Source of the DNA: Sinobacterium caligoides
GTDB taxonomy: Bacteria > Pseudomonadota > Gammaproteobacteria > Pseudomonadales > Sinobacteriaceae
Direction of reading: 5' to 3'
Assembly (NCBI RefSeq): GCF_003752585.1
Contig: NZ_RKHR01000008.1
Coordinates: 97,632 to 161,631, forward strand
DNA: 64,000 nt
The position numbers and the translations under genes were made by a program. Below, in pieces: positions 50,290 to 59,440 of this stretch (the first letter of the stretch is position 1; each line of letters starts with the position of its first letter). A model generated the notes under the pieces. The model did not search any database, was not told the origin of the DNA, and saw only the letters and a list, made by a program, of their open reading frames with translations.

Positions 50290-50817
50290 ATGGATACCCT
50301 AGAAAATTTACTAAGCAATGATAATGAGAGAATGGAGGTTTTGGCTGCTGTAGAAAGCTTAAATCTCAATGAAGCTTATATAGCTGCCGGCTTCTTAAGA
50401 AATCTTTATTGGGATTCAATTCATAATAAATCAACTCAATTAAACGATGTTGATGTCATCTTCTTCGACGACTCTGATACAGATTTAACCCAGGAAAGAG
50501 AAGCAGAGAATACATTAAAGGCAAAATATCCGAACTATGAGTGGCAGGTCAAAAATCAGGCATTTATGCACATTAAAAACGGTGATGCTCCCTATCAAAA
50601 TATCCTCGATGCAATGAGCCATTGGCCAGAAAAAGAAACCGCTATAGCAGCAAGAATCAATCACGGTGTCATCAATATCGTTGCTGCCTTTGGCTTATCA
50701 TCTCTTTACCAAGGTCATATTACACACAACCCGAAAAGAGATAAGGCAATATTCTTAAACCGTGTGCAGTCAAAACATTGGCTAACAAAATGGCCAAACT
50801 TAAAAATAATGTTATAA
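50290..50817 (+). CDS. Cassette nucleotidyltransferase-family protein
   Basis: A 175-residue protein of the COG3575-type nucleotidyltransferase-like family. YIAAGFLRNLYWDSIHN carries the AxGxxRN motif, and LNDVDVIFFDD the D-x-D metal site of polymerase-beta-like transferases. WQVKNQAFMHIKNGDAPYQNILDAMSHWPE(K) (in parts) is characteristic of this group. It starts 4 bp after an attC and is the last gene of the array. Substrate unknown. Confidence 0.85.
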   Translation: MDTLENLLSNDNERMEVLAAVESLNLNEAYIAAGFLRNLYWDSIHNKSTQLNDVDVIFFDDSDTDLTQEREAENTLKAKYPNYEWQVKNQAFMHIKNGDAPYQNILDAMSHWPEKETAIAARINHGVINIVAAFGLSSLYQGHITHNPKRDKAIFLNRVQSKHWLTKWPNLKIML

Positions 50818-50860
50818 CAACTGTGTAGTGAAGGTGTTCTGCTTCTCATAACAAAGCACC
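50812..50860 (+). repeat. Right-end attC remnant
   Basis: TTATAAC (50812-50818) opens the site and a second CATAAC lies near 50849, but no GTTRRRY core follows. It probably marks a truncated end of the array just before ycjF. Confidence 0.5.
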
Positions 50861-50868
50861 CTGCCCCC

Positions 50869-51918
50869 CTATTCTTTACTGAAGATCCTTGTTAACTGCT
50901 TTAACAACGGTTTTAACAGGCCTCGTATGCGCGGCTTTTCCACCCGCTGCCACTCGATTGGACGGCTCACCGTCATCGCCGCCAAGCCAATGCGCGCGCA
51001 GTAGATCGCCGCCCCCATGCCCTGACCAATTTGCCCCGACGCCTTACCGGCAAAGCTCTGGATCGATAATTCATCCAGCGCCCGATCAATCAGTACCTCC
51101 GTCGCTCCGACAAAAGTAATCTGTTTCAACACCAACTTTAACAGCCCCAGGCGATTCAGCTTTGAGGGGCGAACACCGTAGACCTGACCGACATCTTCGA
51201 TCATCTTCAGGCTGCGCCACAACGCCAATAGCATATCCATGCTCGCCCATGGGCTCGCCGCTACCGCCACCCCGGTCTGCAGACAGTACTTGGCCACGCG
51301 CTGCTCGGCTTCACGATCGAGGGGGTGTAAAAACGCCTCCTCCAGATACCCCATCACCTCGCGGTCATTGTAGTAATCTGGCATCTCATCGAGACACTCC
51401 TGCAGCAGTGCCGCCTGTGGCTTATCACGATAGAACGCTTGCAGCGCATCGACAAAGGACTGGCACTGCGCCAAGTCGCTACCGCTGTGAATCGCCTCCG
51501 ATTTCGCCTGCAGCTGATCGACGTCGGACAGTGTCTGCCGATTGCTGCGCAACGACCACAGCGAGCGCGCCGTGCAAGCCACTACCGCGGCCAACAGGCC
51601 TGCGACGCCCAACGCCGCCGCCCAATGCCAACTGGCTGCCGCACGAATCAGCTCACTCAGTTCCCAGCCCGCCACCGCCAAAAATAATAATCCAGCGCTG
51701 AGCGACAGCGCCTTTAGTCCCTTGATTGGCAGCGCCTCCAACCGTAAGCCACGGTAGTCAGCCTGCCGTGGCAGCCGGTGATTATCGGTGATCGCCTGCG
51801 GTAACTCGACGGCCTCCTCATCCACATTAAACTCATAGGGTTGCTCGGGGCCAGAGCGCTGTTCAACAGCATCAGATGGCTCGGCAGCATCAAATTCATA
51901 GCGCTTGTTATCGCTCAT
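50869..51918 (-). CDS. ycjF: YcjF family membrane protein (DUF697)
   Basis: A 349-residue inner-membrane protein starting at ATG 51918, which overlaps the ycjX stop (ATGA). Two adjacent TM helices (ALSLSAGLLFLAVAGWEL and AALGVAGLLAAVVACTARS) are followed by a cytosolic helical domain of the DUF697/TIGR01620 type ending EWQRVEKPRIRGLLKPLLKQL. In E. coli ycjX-ycjF is an operon of the phage-shock/heat-shock regulon. Its 3' end lies 9 bp from the right end of the cassette array, so the array has inserted, or decayed, immediately downstream. Confidence 0.9.
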   Translation of the reverse strand: MSDNKRYEFDAAEPSDAVEQRSGPEQPYEFNVDEEAVELPQAITDNHRLPRQADYRGLRLEALPIKGLKALSLSAGLLFLAVAGWELSELIRAAASWHWAAALGVAGLLAAVVACTARSLWSLRSNRQTLSDVDQLQAKSEAIHSGSDLAQCQSFVDALQAFYRDKPQAALLQECLDEMPDYYNDREVMGYLEEAFLHPLDREAEQRVAKYCLQTGVAVAASPWASMDMLLALWRSLKMIEDVGQVYGVRPSKLNRLGLLKLVLKQITFVGATEVLIDRALDELSIQSFAGKASGQIGQGMGAAIYCARIGLAAMTVSRPIEWQRVEKPRIRGLLKPLLKQLTRIFSKE

Positions 51919-53369
51919 CGACACTTATCTCCTATTAAACTATTAATGACGCTATCGACCCTGATGTGGGGCAGCGGATCGTGGTTGGCATGGGACAAGC
52001 CGGCCGGCGGCAGAAAGGGTTTCAGCGGCCACTGTGCAAAGGCCTGCCATTGCTCCCCCTGTGGTAAGCGGGTCGGAATCGGCGGCCCTACCAAGCCGCG
52101 ACGCCGGCCATCCTGCTGCGTCGCCACTACGGCCTTATTGCCCTCGTGCACCACTTCTACCGAGGCTCTGACGGCGGCCGCCGCCTCGCAGATAGGCTCG
52201 ATACCCTCGTGTTGCACCTGACGAAACGCCTGCCTGACCATCGTCGCCAACAACTGCCTGAGGTTATCGTGATCGGCAGACACCACCTGATCGACTTTGC
52301 TGGCGACGAAGGCGACGCGGTCAACCTTCGGCTGAATCAATTGACGCAGCCACGACTGTTGACCGTAGCAAAAACTATCGAGTATCGCCGTCAGCGACTG
52401 GCGCATGTCCGCAACATAATCCTCACCACCATGCAGTGCCGTTAGCACATCGACAAGCACCAGTTGACGATCAATTTTACTGAAAAAACGCTGATAAAAC
52501 GGCTCTACCAGCTGCTCAAGATAGTCAGCATAGCAGCGCTCAAAGTATCTCAGATAACTCTCCTTCGGCGCCGCCTTTAGCTGCTCATCGGTCAGCGTCG
52601 GCGCCATCATCAGCGGCAAAAACGCCAGCAACTCAGGCTCGGCCGAGCCGGGCATAAGGAATCGTCCCGGCTGGACAAAACTGAAGCCCGCCGCCTCTTT
52701 GCACTGCTTCAGCAGCTGTTTAAACTCTGCCACCTGTTGGCCCAGAAGTGCCTGATCGACCGTTGCCAATGGGTCGATTTCGGCCAGCTGCGGTGCCCAC
52801 TGCGCCAACAGCTGCGCGCGTTCAGCCTGCTGGTACTGGGCGCGAAACTGCCGGCACCACTCGAGATAGCTCTGCTGGCGCATCGGCAAATCCAACAACC
52901 ACTCTCCCGGGTAATCGAGTATCTCGAGCAACAGGGTCTTGTAAGGGCGACCGAGGCGAGTCAATATGCCACGCGATCGCTGTAGGCGTATTTCCAACAC
53001 ACAGCCACTGATGTCCGTGGTCGAGTGTGGCCACTGCGGCGCCTCGCCACACAGCTGCCGGTAATTCTCCGCGTAGGGGAAGGTCTCGCCGGCGATCCTC
53101 GCCCGGTGCAGTTTGACGCCCAAGATGCGCTGCGTCAGCGCCGGAGAGAAGCCCGCCAGCGCCGCTTGCGCATGATCGAAGCTCATCAGCTGATTAATCA
53201 AGCTGGTGATAAACGTCGTCTTACCACTGCCACTCAAGCCGGTCACACCCAGGCAGAGGTGGCCATCGGCGAGACGGTCACCGACACGGTGTAGTTCGCT
53301 CTGTACACTGCTGCCGGCGCGCTTTACCTTTGCCCGGCCGCGACGCAGCACCTGTTTCACCTTAGCCAT
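51915..53369 (-). CDS. ycjX: YcjX-family P-loop GTPase-like stress protein
   Basis: A 484-residue P-loop NTPase of the YcjX/DUF463 family. Start ATG 53369 has AGGAGAG upstream; an upstream ATG at 53417 lacks support. Walker A is GLSGSGKTTFITSLINQL near residues 40-57; ILDYPGEWLLDLPM and LVLVDVLTALHGGEDY hold the Walker-B-like and YcjX-specific motifs; VAFVASKVDQV resembles the G4 TKxD. The protein works with YcjF, probably at the membrane under envelope stress. First gene of the leftward ycjX-ycjF operon. Confidence 0.93.
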   Translation of the reverse strand: MAKVKQVLRRGRAKVKRAGSSVQSELHRVGDRLADGHLCLGVTGLSGSGKTTFITSLINQLMSFDHAQAALAGFSPALTQRILGVKLHRARIAGETFPYAENYRQLCGEAPQWPHSTTDISGCVLEIRLQRSRGILTRLGRPYKTLLLEILDYPGEWLLDLPMRQQSYLEWCRQFRAQYQQAERAQLLAQWAPQLAEIDPLATVDQALLGQQVAEFKQLLKQCKEAAGFSFVQPGRFLMPGSAEPELLAFLPLMMAPTLTDEQLKAAPKESYLRYFERCYADYLEQLVEPFYQRFFSKIDRQLVLVDVLTALHGGEDYVADMRQSLTAILDSFCYGQQSWLRQLIQPKVDRVAFVASKVDQVVSADHDNLRQLLATMVRQAFRQVQHEGIEPICEAAAAVRASVEVVHEGNKAVVATQQDGRRRGLVGPPIPTRLPQGEQWQAFAQWPLKPFLPPAGLSHANHDPLPHIRVDSVINSLIGDKCR

Positions 53370-53719
53370 CCACTCTCCTCGCCCGGCCAGGTGCACAATG
53401 CCCTTTTGCCAAGCCATGGTTACTCATCATCAACTACACAGACTAAACACCTGCCGAAGTTAAGGCAATCGCGTCTATTGCCTATCGGCAACGCACGATT
53501 CAACCCGGGCAACAGTTGCTCAGCCATTGTCTTCACCTCACATGAACGCTCGGTAATATATTTCCAAAAACATATATAAGATTTTATTTCTAATCAGAAA
53601 CTGCGCAATAAAACTAGCACACTGTCAACACTCAACATTTTGCGCGCTTTTTAAACAGTTGTTTTTTTGGCATGATGCCGCCCCTCTTACCCACTCTAAG
53701 TCTATAAATAGGGGCTCGC
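53370..53719. other. Divergent intergenic region ycjX/DUF3100
   Basis: About 350 bp between divergent genes, AT-rich on the right side. It must hold both promoters. No repeat or RNA element that I can support. Confidence 0.4.
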
Positions 53720-54529
53720 ATGAACCAAGGCAGTATCAAATCACTGGCGATACTACAGCTTGTCGTATTGCTCATCTCGATCGTCTCCGAACAGATCGGC
53801 ATCATTAAACAACCTCTTGGCCCCGGCACCATCGTCTTATTGCCACTGCTCTACGCCTTCATCTTCGGCTTATTATTCAACCCCAACGTCATCAAGGCAG
53901 CTAAGCTGATCGTCGACCATGAGGCAACCAAAACTGCCTCGACCTTCCTGTTAATTGGCATCCTCCCCTTCATCGCCAAGTTCGGCTCACTGATTGGCCC
54001 ATCAATGGATCAAATCGTCGCTGCGGGTCCCGCCATGGCACTGCAGGAACTGGGCAACGTCGCCACCATCTTTATCGCCATGCCCGTCGCGGTACTGCTC
54101 TTTGGTATGGGCCGGGAGGCCATCGGTGCAACCCACTCCATTGCCCGCGAACCCAATATCGCACTGATCTCGGATCGTTATGGCCTAAAAACCCCCGAGG
54201 GAGTCGGCGTCATGGGTGTCTATGTTATGGGCACCGTATTCGGCTCCATCTTCTTCGCCATGCTCGCCTCCTTTCTCGCCTCGACGAACCTGTTTGATGT
54301 GCGCGCGCTCGCAATGGCCTGCGGTGTCGGCAGTGGCTCGATGATGGCCGCCTGTTCCGGCGCACTCGCGACAGTGCTACCGGAGCGAGAGACTGAGCTG
54401 CTCGCTTTCGCCGGCGCCAGTAACTTGATGACCTATGCTACCGGCCTCTATGTCAGCCTATTCGTCGCCATTCCCTGTGCCGAATTTATCTACCAGAAAC
54501 TCGACAGGCTGCGTAATAAGCGCGCTTAA
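53720..54529 (+). CDS. DUF3100 membrane protein, putative transporter component
   Basis: A 269-residue inner-membrane protein with about eight hydrophobic segments. Conserved-looking segments are PGTIVLLPLLYAFIFGLL, GREAIGATHSIAREPNIALI and ACGVGSGSMMAACSGAL, the last typical of DUF3100. Genes of this type usually stand next to a small membrane partner and an M20 amidohydrolase, exactly as here, suggesting uptake of an N-acyl or N-aroyl amino acid that the hydrolase splits. First gene of the three-gene operon. Confidence 0.85.
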   Translation: MNQGSIKSLAILQLVVLLISIVSEQIGIIKQPLGPGTIVLLPLLYAFIFGLLFNPNVIKAAKLIVDHEATKTASTFLLIGILPFIAKFGSLIGPSMDQIVAAGPAMALQELGNVATIFIAMPVAVLLFGMGREAIGATHSIAREPNIALISDRYGLKTPEGVGVMGVYVMGTVFGSIFFAMLASFLASTNLFDVRALAMACGVGSGSMMAACSGALATVLPERETELLAFAGASNLMTYATGLYVSLFVAIPCAEFIYQKLDRLRNKRA

Positions 54530-54565
54530 ATCCCCCTGTTTCCTCTGCACCGAATCGAGACACCT

Positions 54566-55033
54566 ATGAGCACACACAGTAATAACAGCATCGACCTAAA
54601 ATTACACACCGCCGTACTGACGACCTTACTCGTCATCACCTTAATCAGTAACTGGCTGACCCCCTTGACCACGGTATCGCTGACCGAGGCCGTACCTGGC
54701 TTTCTGATCATCTTTGCCATCTGTCTGATGGGCTTAATTGTCGCCAAATATGCTCCCTTCTACCTGCCCTCCGTCGCTTGGATCTCACTACTCAGCATCC
54801 TCCTGACGCTACCCTGGACGCCGGGTTCAGCGTGGCTCAGCAACGAGATGGGCAAGGTTAACTTCCTCGCTATGCTGCCGCCGGTACTGGGCTATGCCGG
54901 CCTCGCCATCTCCGACGGCGAGATGACAACGTTTAAGCAGTCGGGACTAAAGATTGCCATCGTCGCCATGCTGGTCTTTACCGGCACCTATCTCGGCTCC
55001 GCCGTCGTGGCTCAGTTCGCACTGAGCTTTTAA
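54566..55033 (+). CDS. Small membrane partner of the DUF3100 protein
   Basis: A 155-residue protein with four hydrophobic helices (TAVLTTLLVITLISNWL, GFLIIFAICLMGLIV, VAWISLLSILLTLPW and IAIVAMLVFTGTYLGSAVV). It follows the DUF3100 gene by 36 bp on the same strand and is probably the second subunit of one membrane complex. I recognise the arrangement rather than a named family. Confidence 0.75.
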   Translation: MSTHSNNSIDLKLHTAVLTTLLVITLISNWLTPLTTVSLTEAVPGFLIIFAICLMGLIVAKYAPFYLPSVAWISLLSILLTLPWTPGSAWLSNEMGKVNFLAMLPPVLGYAGLAISDGEMTTFKQSGLKIAIVAMLVFTGTYLGSAVVAQFALSF

Positions 55034-55066
55034 CCAAGCGGCGATCGCGATAACCTCTATCTACTA

Positions 55067-55080
55067 GCCCGCTAGCGGGC
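55067..55080. terminator. Perfect palindrome GCCCGCTAGCGGGC
   Basis: A 14-bp perfect palindrome between the DUF3100 partner and the M20 hydrolase genes, without a T-tract. It may be a weak attenuating hairpin or a protein-binding site. Confidence 0.4.
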
Positions 55081-55106
55081 CTATTGACTCAACACCGGAG
55101 CGAGCT

Positions 55107-56282
55107 GTGCAGCCAATTCAACACAACGACGACTATCATCGACGCATGACAGAGTGGCGTCATACCCTACATCGCCACCCCGAGACCGCCTTCGAAGAGT
55201 TTCATACCAGCGACCTGATCGCCGAGGTACTCAGCCGCGCCGGCATCCCTCACCACCGCGGCCTCGGCGGCACCGGTATCGTCGCCACCCTCAGCGGCAA
55301 GCAACCCAGTGCCGGCACCCTGGCGCTGCGCGCCGATATGGATGCCCTCGATCTGCAGGAACACGGCAACTGCGCCCACCGCTCCACCATCGAGGGCAAG
55401 ATGCACGGCTGTGGTCACGACGGCCACAGCGCCATGCTACTCGGCGCGGCCTGCTGGCTGGCCGAGCATCCACAGGCCATTATCGGCACCGTGCACTTCA
55501 TCTTTCAACCCGCCGAAGAAAACGAGGGCGGCGCCCGCGAGATGATCAAGGACGGGCTGTTCGATCAGTTTCCCGTCGACGCCGTCTTCGGTATGCACAA
55601 CTGGCCCGCCTTAGAGGCTGGCCGCGCCGCCGTCAGCCACAGCAAGGTGATGTCAGCCTTCGATACCTTCGAGATTATCATTACCGGCAAGGGCTGCCAC
55701 GCCGCCATGCCGCATCAGGGCATCGACCCCATCATCATCGCCGCCGAGCTGACGTTGGCACTGCAGACCATCGTCAGCCGCCACATCGACCCCCTCGAAC
55801 CCGCCGTCGTCACCGTCACCCAGGTACACAGCGGCGACGCCCTCAACGTCATTCCTGACACCGCCGTGCTCCGCGGCACCTGCCGTTATTTCAATGCCGA
55901 GGTGCAGCAGATAATTATCCAGCGCATGCGCGAGCTCGCCGAGGGCATCGCCAGCAGCCACAACGGCGACGCCGAGGTGCGTTATCAGCCGCGCTACCCA
56001 GCAACCATCAACAGCACCGACGAAGCCGCCCTAGCGCTGAGCGTGCTCGGCGAGTTAATGGCTGCCGACAACATCGACGTCGATCTGCCACCATCGATGG
56101 GGGCCGAAGATTTTTCCTTCATGCTGCAGCAAAATCCAGGCGCCTATATCTGGCTCGGCAACGGCTCAGAGCAGCATCGCGCGCCACTGCACAGCTCTCG
56201 TTATGACTTCAACGACACCATCCTACCGACCGGCGCTAACTATTGGATTAAACTGGTCGAAGCCTGGTTTGCCATGCGCTAA
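55107..56282 (+). CDS. M20 family amidohydrolase (aminoacylase/hippurate-hydrolase type)
   Basis: A 391-residue metallopeptidase of the M20D group. Start GTG 55107 follows CCGGAG. The N-terminal RHTLHRHPETAFEEFHTSDLIAEVL is characteristic; metal ligands are in ALRADMDALDLQE, MHGCGHDGHSAMLLGAA (Cys/His), FQPAEENEGGAREM (Glu pair), GMHNWP (His) and the C-terminal MGAEDFSFM. A dimerisation insert lies in the middle. It hydrolyses N-acyl or N-aroyl amino acids. Co-directional with the DUF3100 transporter pair, so it probably processes the imported substrate. Confidence 0.93.
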   Translation: MQPIQHNDDYHRRMTEWRHTLHRHPETAFEEFHTSDLIAEVLSRAGIPHHRGLGGTGIVATLSGKQPSAGTLALRADMDALDLQEHGNCAHRSTIEGKMHGCGHDGHSAMLLGAACWLAEHPQAIIGTVHFIFQPAEENEGGAREMIKDGLFDQFPVDAVFGMHNWPALEAGRAAVSHSKVMSAFDTFEIIITGKGCHAAMPHQGIDPIIIAAELTLALQTIVSRHIDPLEPAVVTVTQVHSGDALNVIPDTAVLRGTCRYFNAEVQQIIIQRMRELAEGIASSHNGDAEVRYQPRYPATINSTDEAALALSVLGELMAADNIDVDLPPSMGAEDFSFMLQQNPGAYIWLGNGSEQHRAPLHSSRYDFNDTILPTGANYWIKLVEAWFAMR

Positions 56283-56335
56283 CCGCAGCAAAGCTCAGCC
56301 TTATTGAGCCTGCCGATTTGCGCTATCGCAGGCTC

Positions 56336-56353
56336 ACGCCAAAACGGCGTTTT
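56336..56353 (+). terminator. Intrinsic terminator after the amidohydrolase
   Basis: ACGCC (56336-56340) pairs with GGCGT (56346-56350) and is followed by TTT C. A second stem, GCCTGC/GCAGGC, precedes it. Confidence 0.6.
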
Positions 56354-56443
56354 CATTTCCCCACTAGCCATTCTACAATAGCCGCACGCCCTCCTGAATA
56401 ACCGCAAGATCAGCACACGATCAGCACAAGAGCACACGCCATA

Positions 56444-59368
56444 ATGGGACTTATCGAAAATAGCCTATCCGTCAGGCTGACAGGGATCTTCTTAAAATAT
56501 GGTTGCCTGCTATTTATTCTCTACCTGTTATTTGGCTACTTCGCCGCACCGAGCATCATCGAGTCGCAAATGCGCCAGCAACTCGAACAGACCGGCAGGA
56601 AGATGCATGTTGAACACATCCGCTATAACCCGCTGGCGCTATCGCTGGATATGCATGGCCTCGTCATCGACGACCCACAGGGGCGCCCACAACTGAGCTT
56701 CGACCGGCTCTACGGCAACTTCGAGGCCTCCTCACTACTCTGGTCTACCGTGGTGTTTAAAGAGCTGAGGCTGGACAACTTCACCTATCACTACACAATT
56801 GCCAAAGATGGCAGCAGTAATATCGACGACCTACTGGCCCTCGCCAACACCCCAGACAGCGAGCCAGAGGCGGACACAGAAGAACCCCAACCAGTACCGC
56901 GCATCCTCATCAAGCAGCTCAGCCTCAACGGTATCAACCTCACCTATCGCGATAATCATCGCCCTAAGCCTTTCTACAAGGCCTTCGGTCCAATCTATAT
57001 TAGCCTCTATTACTTCAATACCTTTCCCGGTAATGGCTACCCCTACAGTGTCGAGGCCAACACCGAGCAGGGCGAGAAGATCAGCTGGCAGGGCGATCTT
57101 TCCGTCGTCCCTCTCCGCTCACAGGGCGACATCGAGATCAGCGGTATCCGCCTGCGCGATGGCTGGGCCTTTGCCGAAGAGATGCTCAACTTTGAGTTAG
57201 TCGATGGCCGACTCGCCGCCCACGGCCACTACCAACTATCGCCCGACGGCAACGTCAAACTGTCCGACGCCAACATCAAGCTCGACAAGATCGATATTAT
57301 CGATAAGAAGACGGCGCAACCGGCGCTTAACATCCCCAGTTTCACCCTCAGCGGTATCAACCTCGACTTACAACAACAACGCGTTGAGATTGGCCGCATC
57401 GACAGCCAAAAGGCGGTCTTCCATGAGCATATCGACGCCGACGGCCAGTCTCGGCTGCAACAGCTGCTTACCCCCATTAGCAGTGGCAATAACACGGATA
57501 ACCAGGCCGACGAGGCGGCCTCGCCCTGGCAGGTACAGCTCAATAAGTTTGCCCTTAAAGATTACCGTATCGACCTCGACACCGACGTCGTCGGTAAGCC
57601 CCTCAACTTCACGCTCTCTAAGCTCAATCTCGGTTTCGAGCAATTCAACCTCGGCGATAGCCGCTTAAAGAACCTTCAGCTCGACACCACCATCGATGGC
57701 GAGGGCAGTGAGGCGAGCAGCCAACTGTCCATCAACAGCCCACAGCTCGCCTATGCCCCGCTAAAGACCTCGGTTAATGTTGACCTGAAAGCCTTCCCAC
57801 TGAGTCATGCGCAGCCCATCCTCGACGACTTAGCCAACTTACAACTCGTCGATGGCACTCTCAGCAGCAAGCTCAACCTTCAGCTCGAAGAGGGCAAGCA
57901 GCTCAGCATCGTCGCCAAGGGCGAGGCTAGCATCGACACACTCAACCTCGTCGACACCTTGAAGCAGCTGCCCTTCCTCAGTTGGGATAGCCTTGACGTC
58001 CACGACATCGCCTACAGCAGTGCGGCCAACAGCCTCGACATCGATAGCATCGATACCGACGCCCTATTTGCCCGTGTCACCCTGCACAAAGACGGCACCA
58101 GCAACATTCAGGATATTTTGGCCCACCCCAGTCAGAGCGCACCGGCACAACCAGCGCAGCCAGCGGATAAAGAGCAGCAGGGCAATACCACACCGATGAG
58201 CATCAACGTCGGCAGCATCAACTTCAACAACGCCCGTTCACGCTTCTCTGACCTGTCGCTGTCGCGCCGCTTTGCGATGACCATCGGTGAGATCAACGGC
58301 AGCATCAAAGACATCTCCTCCGCCACCGACGGCCGTGCCAGTGTCGACCTCAAAGGCTCCGTCAACCGCTATGCACCGGTTTTGCTCAAGGGCCAGGTCA
58401 ATCCACTGGCGGCAGAGACCTACACCGATCTCGCGCTCTCCTTCCACGGCCTCGAACTCACCAACCTGACTCCCTATGCCGACGTCTATGCCGGTTACGC
58501 CATCGACAAGGGCAAGCTCACCGTCGAGCTCAACTACAAGATGCTCAACAATCGCATCGTCGGCGGCAACCACCTCTTTATCGACCAGCTGACCCTCGGC
58601 GACCACACCAACTCCAGTACCGCCACCTCGCTGCCCGTCGCCCTGGCCATTGCCCTATTGAAAGATAGCCGCGGCCAAATCGACATTAAGCTCGAGGTCG
58701 AAGGCAGTCTCGACGACCCCGAGTTTAATTACGGCTCACTGCTGTGGGATGCCGCAACCTCCTTTATCGGTAAGATCATCGCCTCGCCATTCAACCTATT
58801 GGCCAGCCTTGTCGAGAGCTCCGAGCCCCTCAACGAGATCAACTTCGCCTTCGGCAGCAGCGAGCTGGATACTACCAGCACGCAGACCTTAAGCGACCTC
58901 GCCGACGCCCTCAAGCAGCGCCCGCAGCTCGATCTCGAGATTCGCAGCAACGCCAACAGCATTGCCGACAGGGAGGCGCTTGCGCGTACCAAGCTCGGCC
59001 AGCAGCTCTCTATCGACATGAACACTATCAGCAACAGCGACTGGAACAAGCTCAACGACTATTACCAACAGAGCAATAGTGAGCCGAGCCTAAATGAGTT
59101 GCGCCAAGAAATTGTCGCCGCACAGCCCGAGCTATCGAAACAGCAGGTCGAGACACAGCTGCAGAGCCACGTCCTGCAGACACTGTTACTGCAACAAAAC
59201 ATCAGCGATCACGCCCTCAAGCAGTTGGCACTGAAGCGCTCGAATAATATCCGCCTCGCACTGATTGCCCAAGCTATCGGTCACGACCGAGTCTTCGTAC
59301 TCGACTCCAGCCTCGTCGACACGCCGAGCAAGCAGTCGACCAGCGCGCTAGAACTCAACGCTCACTAG
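56444..59368 (+). CDS. DUF748 (AsmA-like) envelope protein
   Basis: A 974-residue protein. One N-terminal membrane helix (GCLLFILYLLFGYFAAPSII) anchors a long periplasmic part of repeated beta strands with the DUF748 hallmarks: HIRYNPLALSLDMHGLVIDDPQGRPQLSFDRLYGNFEASSLLW (in parts). The late segment LPVALAIALLKDSRGQIDIKLEVEGSLDDPEFNYG is diagnostic, and an OmpA-like EINFAFGSSELDTTSTQTLSDLADALKQRP lies near the end. AsmA/TamB-like proteins are thought to carry phospholipids between membranes. Single gene ending at a bidirectional terminator. Confidence 0.92.
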   Translation: MGLIENSLSVRLTGIFLKYGCLLFILYLLFGYFAAPSIIESQMRQQLEQTGRKMHVEHIRYNPLALSLDMHGLVIDDPQGRPQLSFDRLYGNFEASSLLWSTVVFKELRLDNFTYHYTIAKDGSSNIDDLLALANTPDSEPEADTEEPQPVPRILIKQLSLNGINLTYRDNHRPKPFYKAFGPIYISLYYFNTFPGNGYPYSVEANTEQGEKISWQGDLSVVPLRSQGDIEISGIRLRDGWAFAEEMLNFELVDGRLAAHGHYQLSPDGNVKLSDANIKLDKIDIIDKKTAQPALNIPSFTLSGINLDLQQQRVEIGRIDSQKAVFHEHIDADGQSRLQQLLTPISSGNNTDNQADEAASPWQVQLNKFALKDYRIDLDTDVVGKPLNFTLSKLNLGFEQFNLGDSRLKNLQLDTTIDGEGSEASSQLSINSPQLAYAPLKTSVNVDLKAFPLSHAQPILDDLANLQLVDGTLSSKLNLQLEEGKQLSIVAKGEASIDTLNLVDTLKQLPFLSWDSLDVHDIAYSSAANSLDIDSIDTDALFARVTLHKDGTSNIQDILAHPSQSAPAQPAQPADKEQQGNTTPMSINVGSINFNNARSRFSDLSLSRRFAMTIGEINGSIKDISSATDGRASVDLKGSVNRYAPVLLKGQVNPLAAETYTDLALSFHGLELTNLTPYADVYAGYAIDKGKLTVELNYKMLNNRIVGGNHLFIDQLTLGDHTNSSTATSLPVALAIALLKDSRGQIDIKLEVEGSLDDPEFNYGSLLWDAATSFIGKIIASPFNLLASLVESSEPLNEINFAFGSSELDTTSTQTLSDLADALKQRPQLDLEIRSNANSIADREALARTKLGQQLSIDMNTISNSDWNKLNDYYQQSNSEPSLNELRQEIVAAQPELSKQQVETQLQSHVLQTLLLQQNISDHALKQLALKRSNNIRLALIAQAIGHDRVFVLDSSLVDTPSKQSTSALELNAH

Positions 59369-59369
59369 G

Positions 59370-59408
59370 CAAAAAAAAGCCGCTAACCCACGCTGTGGGC
59401 TAGCGGCT
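59370..59408. terminator. Bidirectional intrinsic terminator
   Basis: AGCCGCTA and TAGCGGCT with inner CCCAC/GTGGG form one long stem. The preceding A-run gives a U-tract on the minus strand, so it ends the leftward TRAP operon and probably the rightward DUF748 gene. Confidence 0.8.
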
Positions 59409-59440
59409 GACATCGGTGTTAGACGATGCTTAATACCACA

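Larger units (their letters stand above)
33584..50860 (+). mobile_element. Integron gene-cassette array without integrase (CALIN-type)
   Basis: About 17 kb of small genes, nearly all rightward, each separated by an imperfect palindrome beginning with a RYYYAAC-like heptamer (usually ATAAC followed by AAG or AAA) and ending with GTTRRRY-like GTTATxx or GTTAGxx: the signature of attC sites. Base composition is clearly more AT-rich than the flanks. Cassette contents are typical (GNATs, SMI1, GFA, DUF proteins). No tyrosine recombinase with an integron-specific patch is encoded anywhere in the 64 kb, and backbone genes flank both ends. Confidence 0.88.

Noticed and set aside
55154..55858. Plus-strand 234-codon frame, Arg-rich
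   Set aside because: Out-of-frame shadow of the M20 amidohydrolase; composition is that of a wrong frame in GC-rich DNA.
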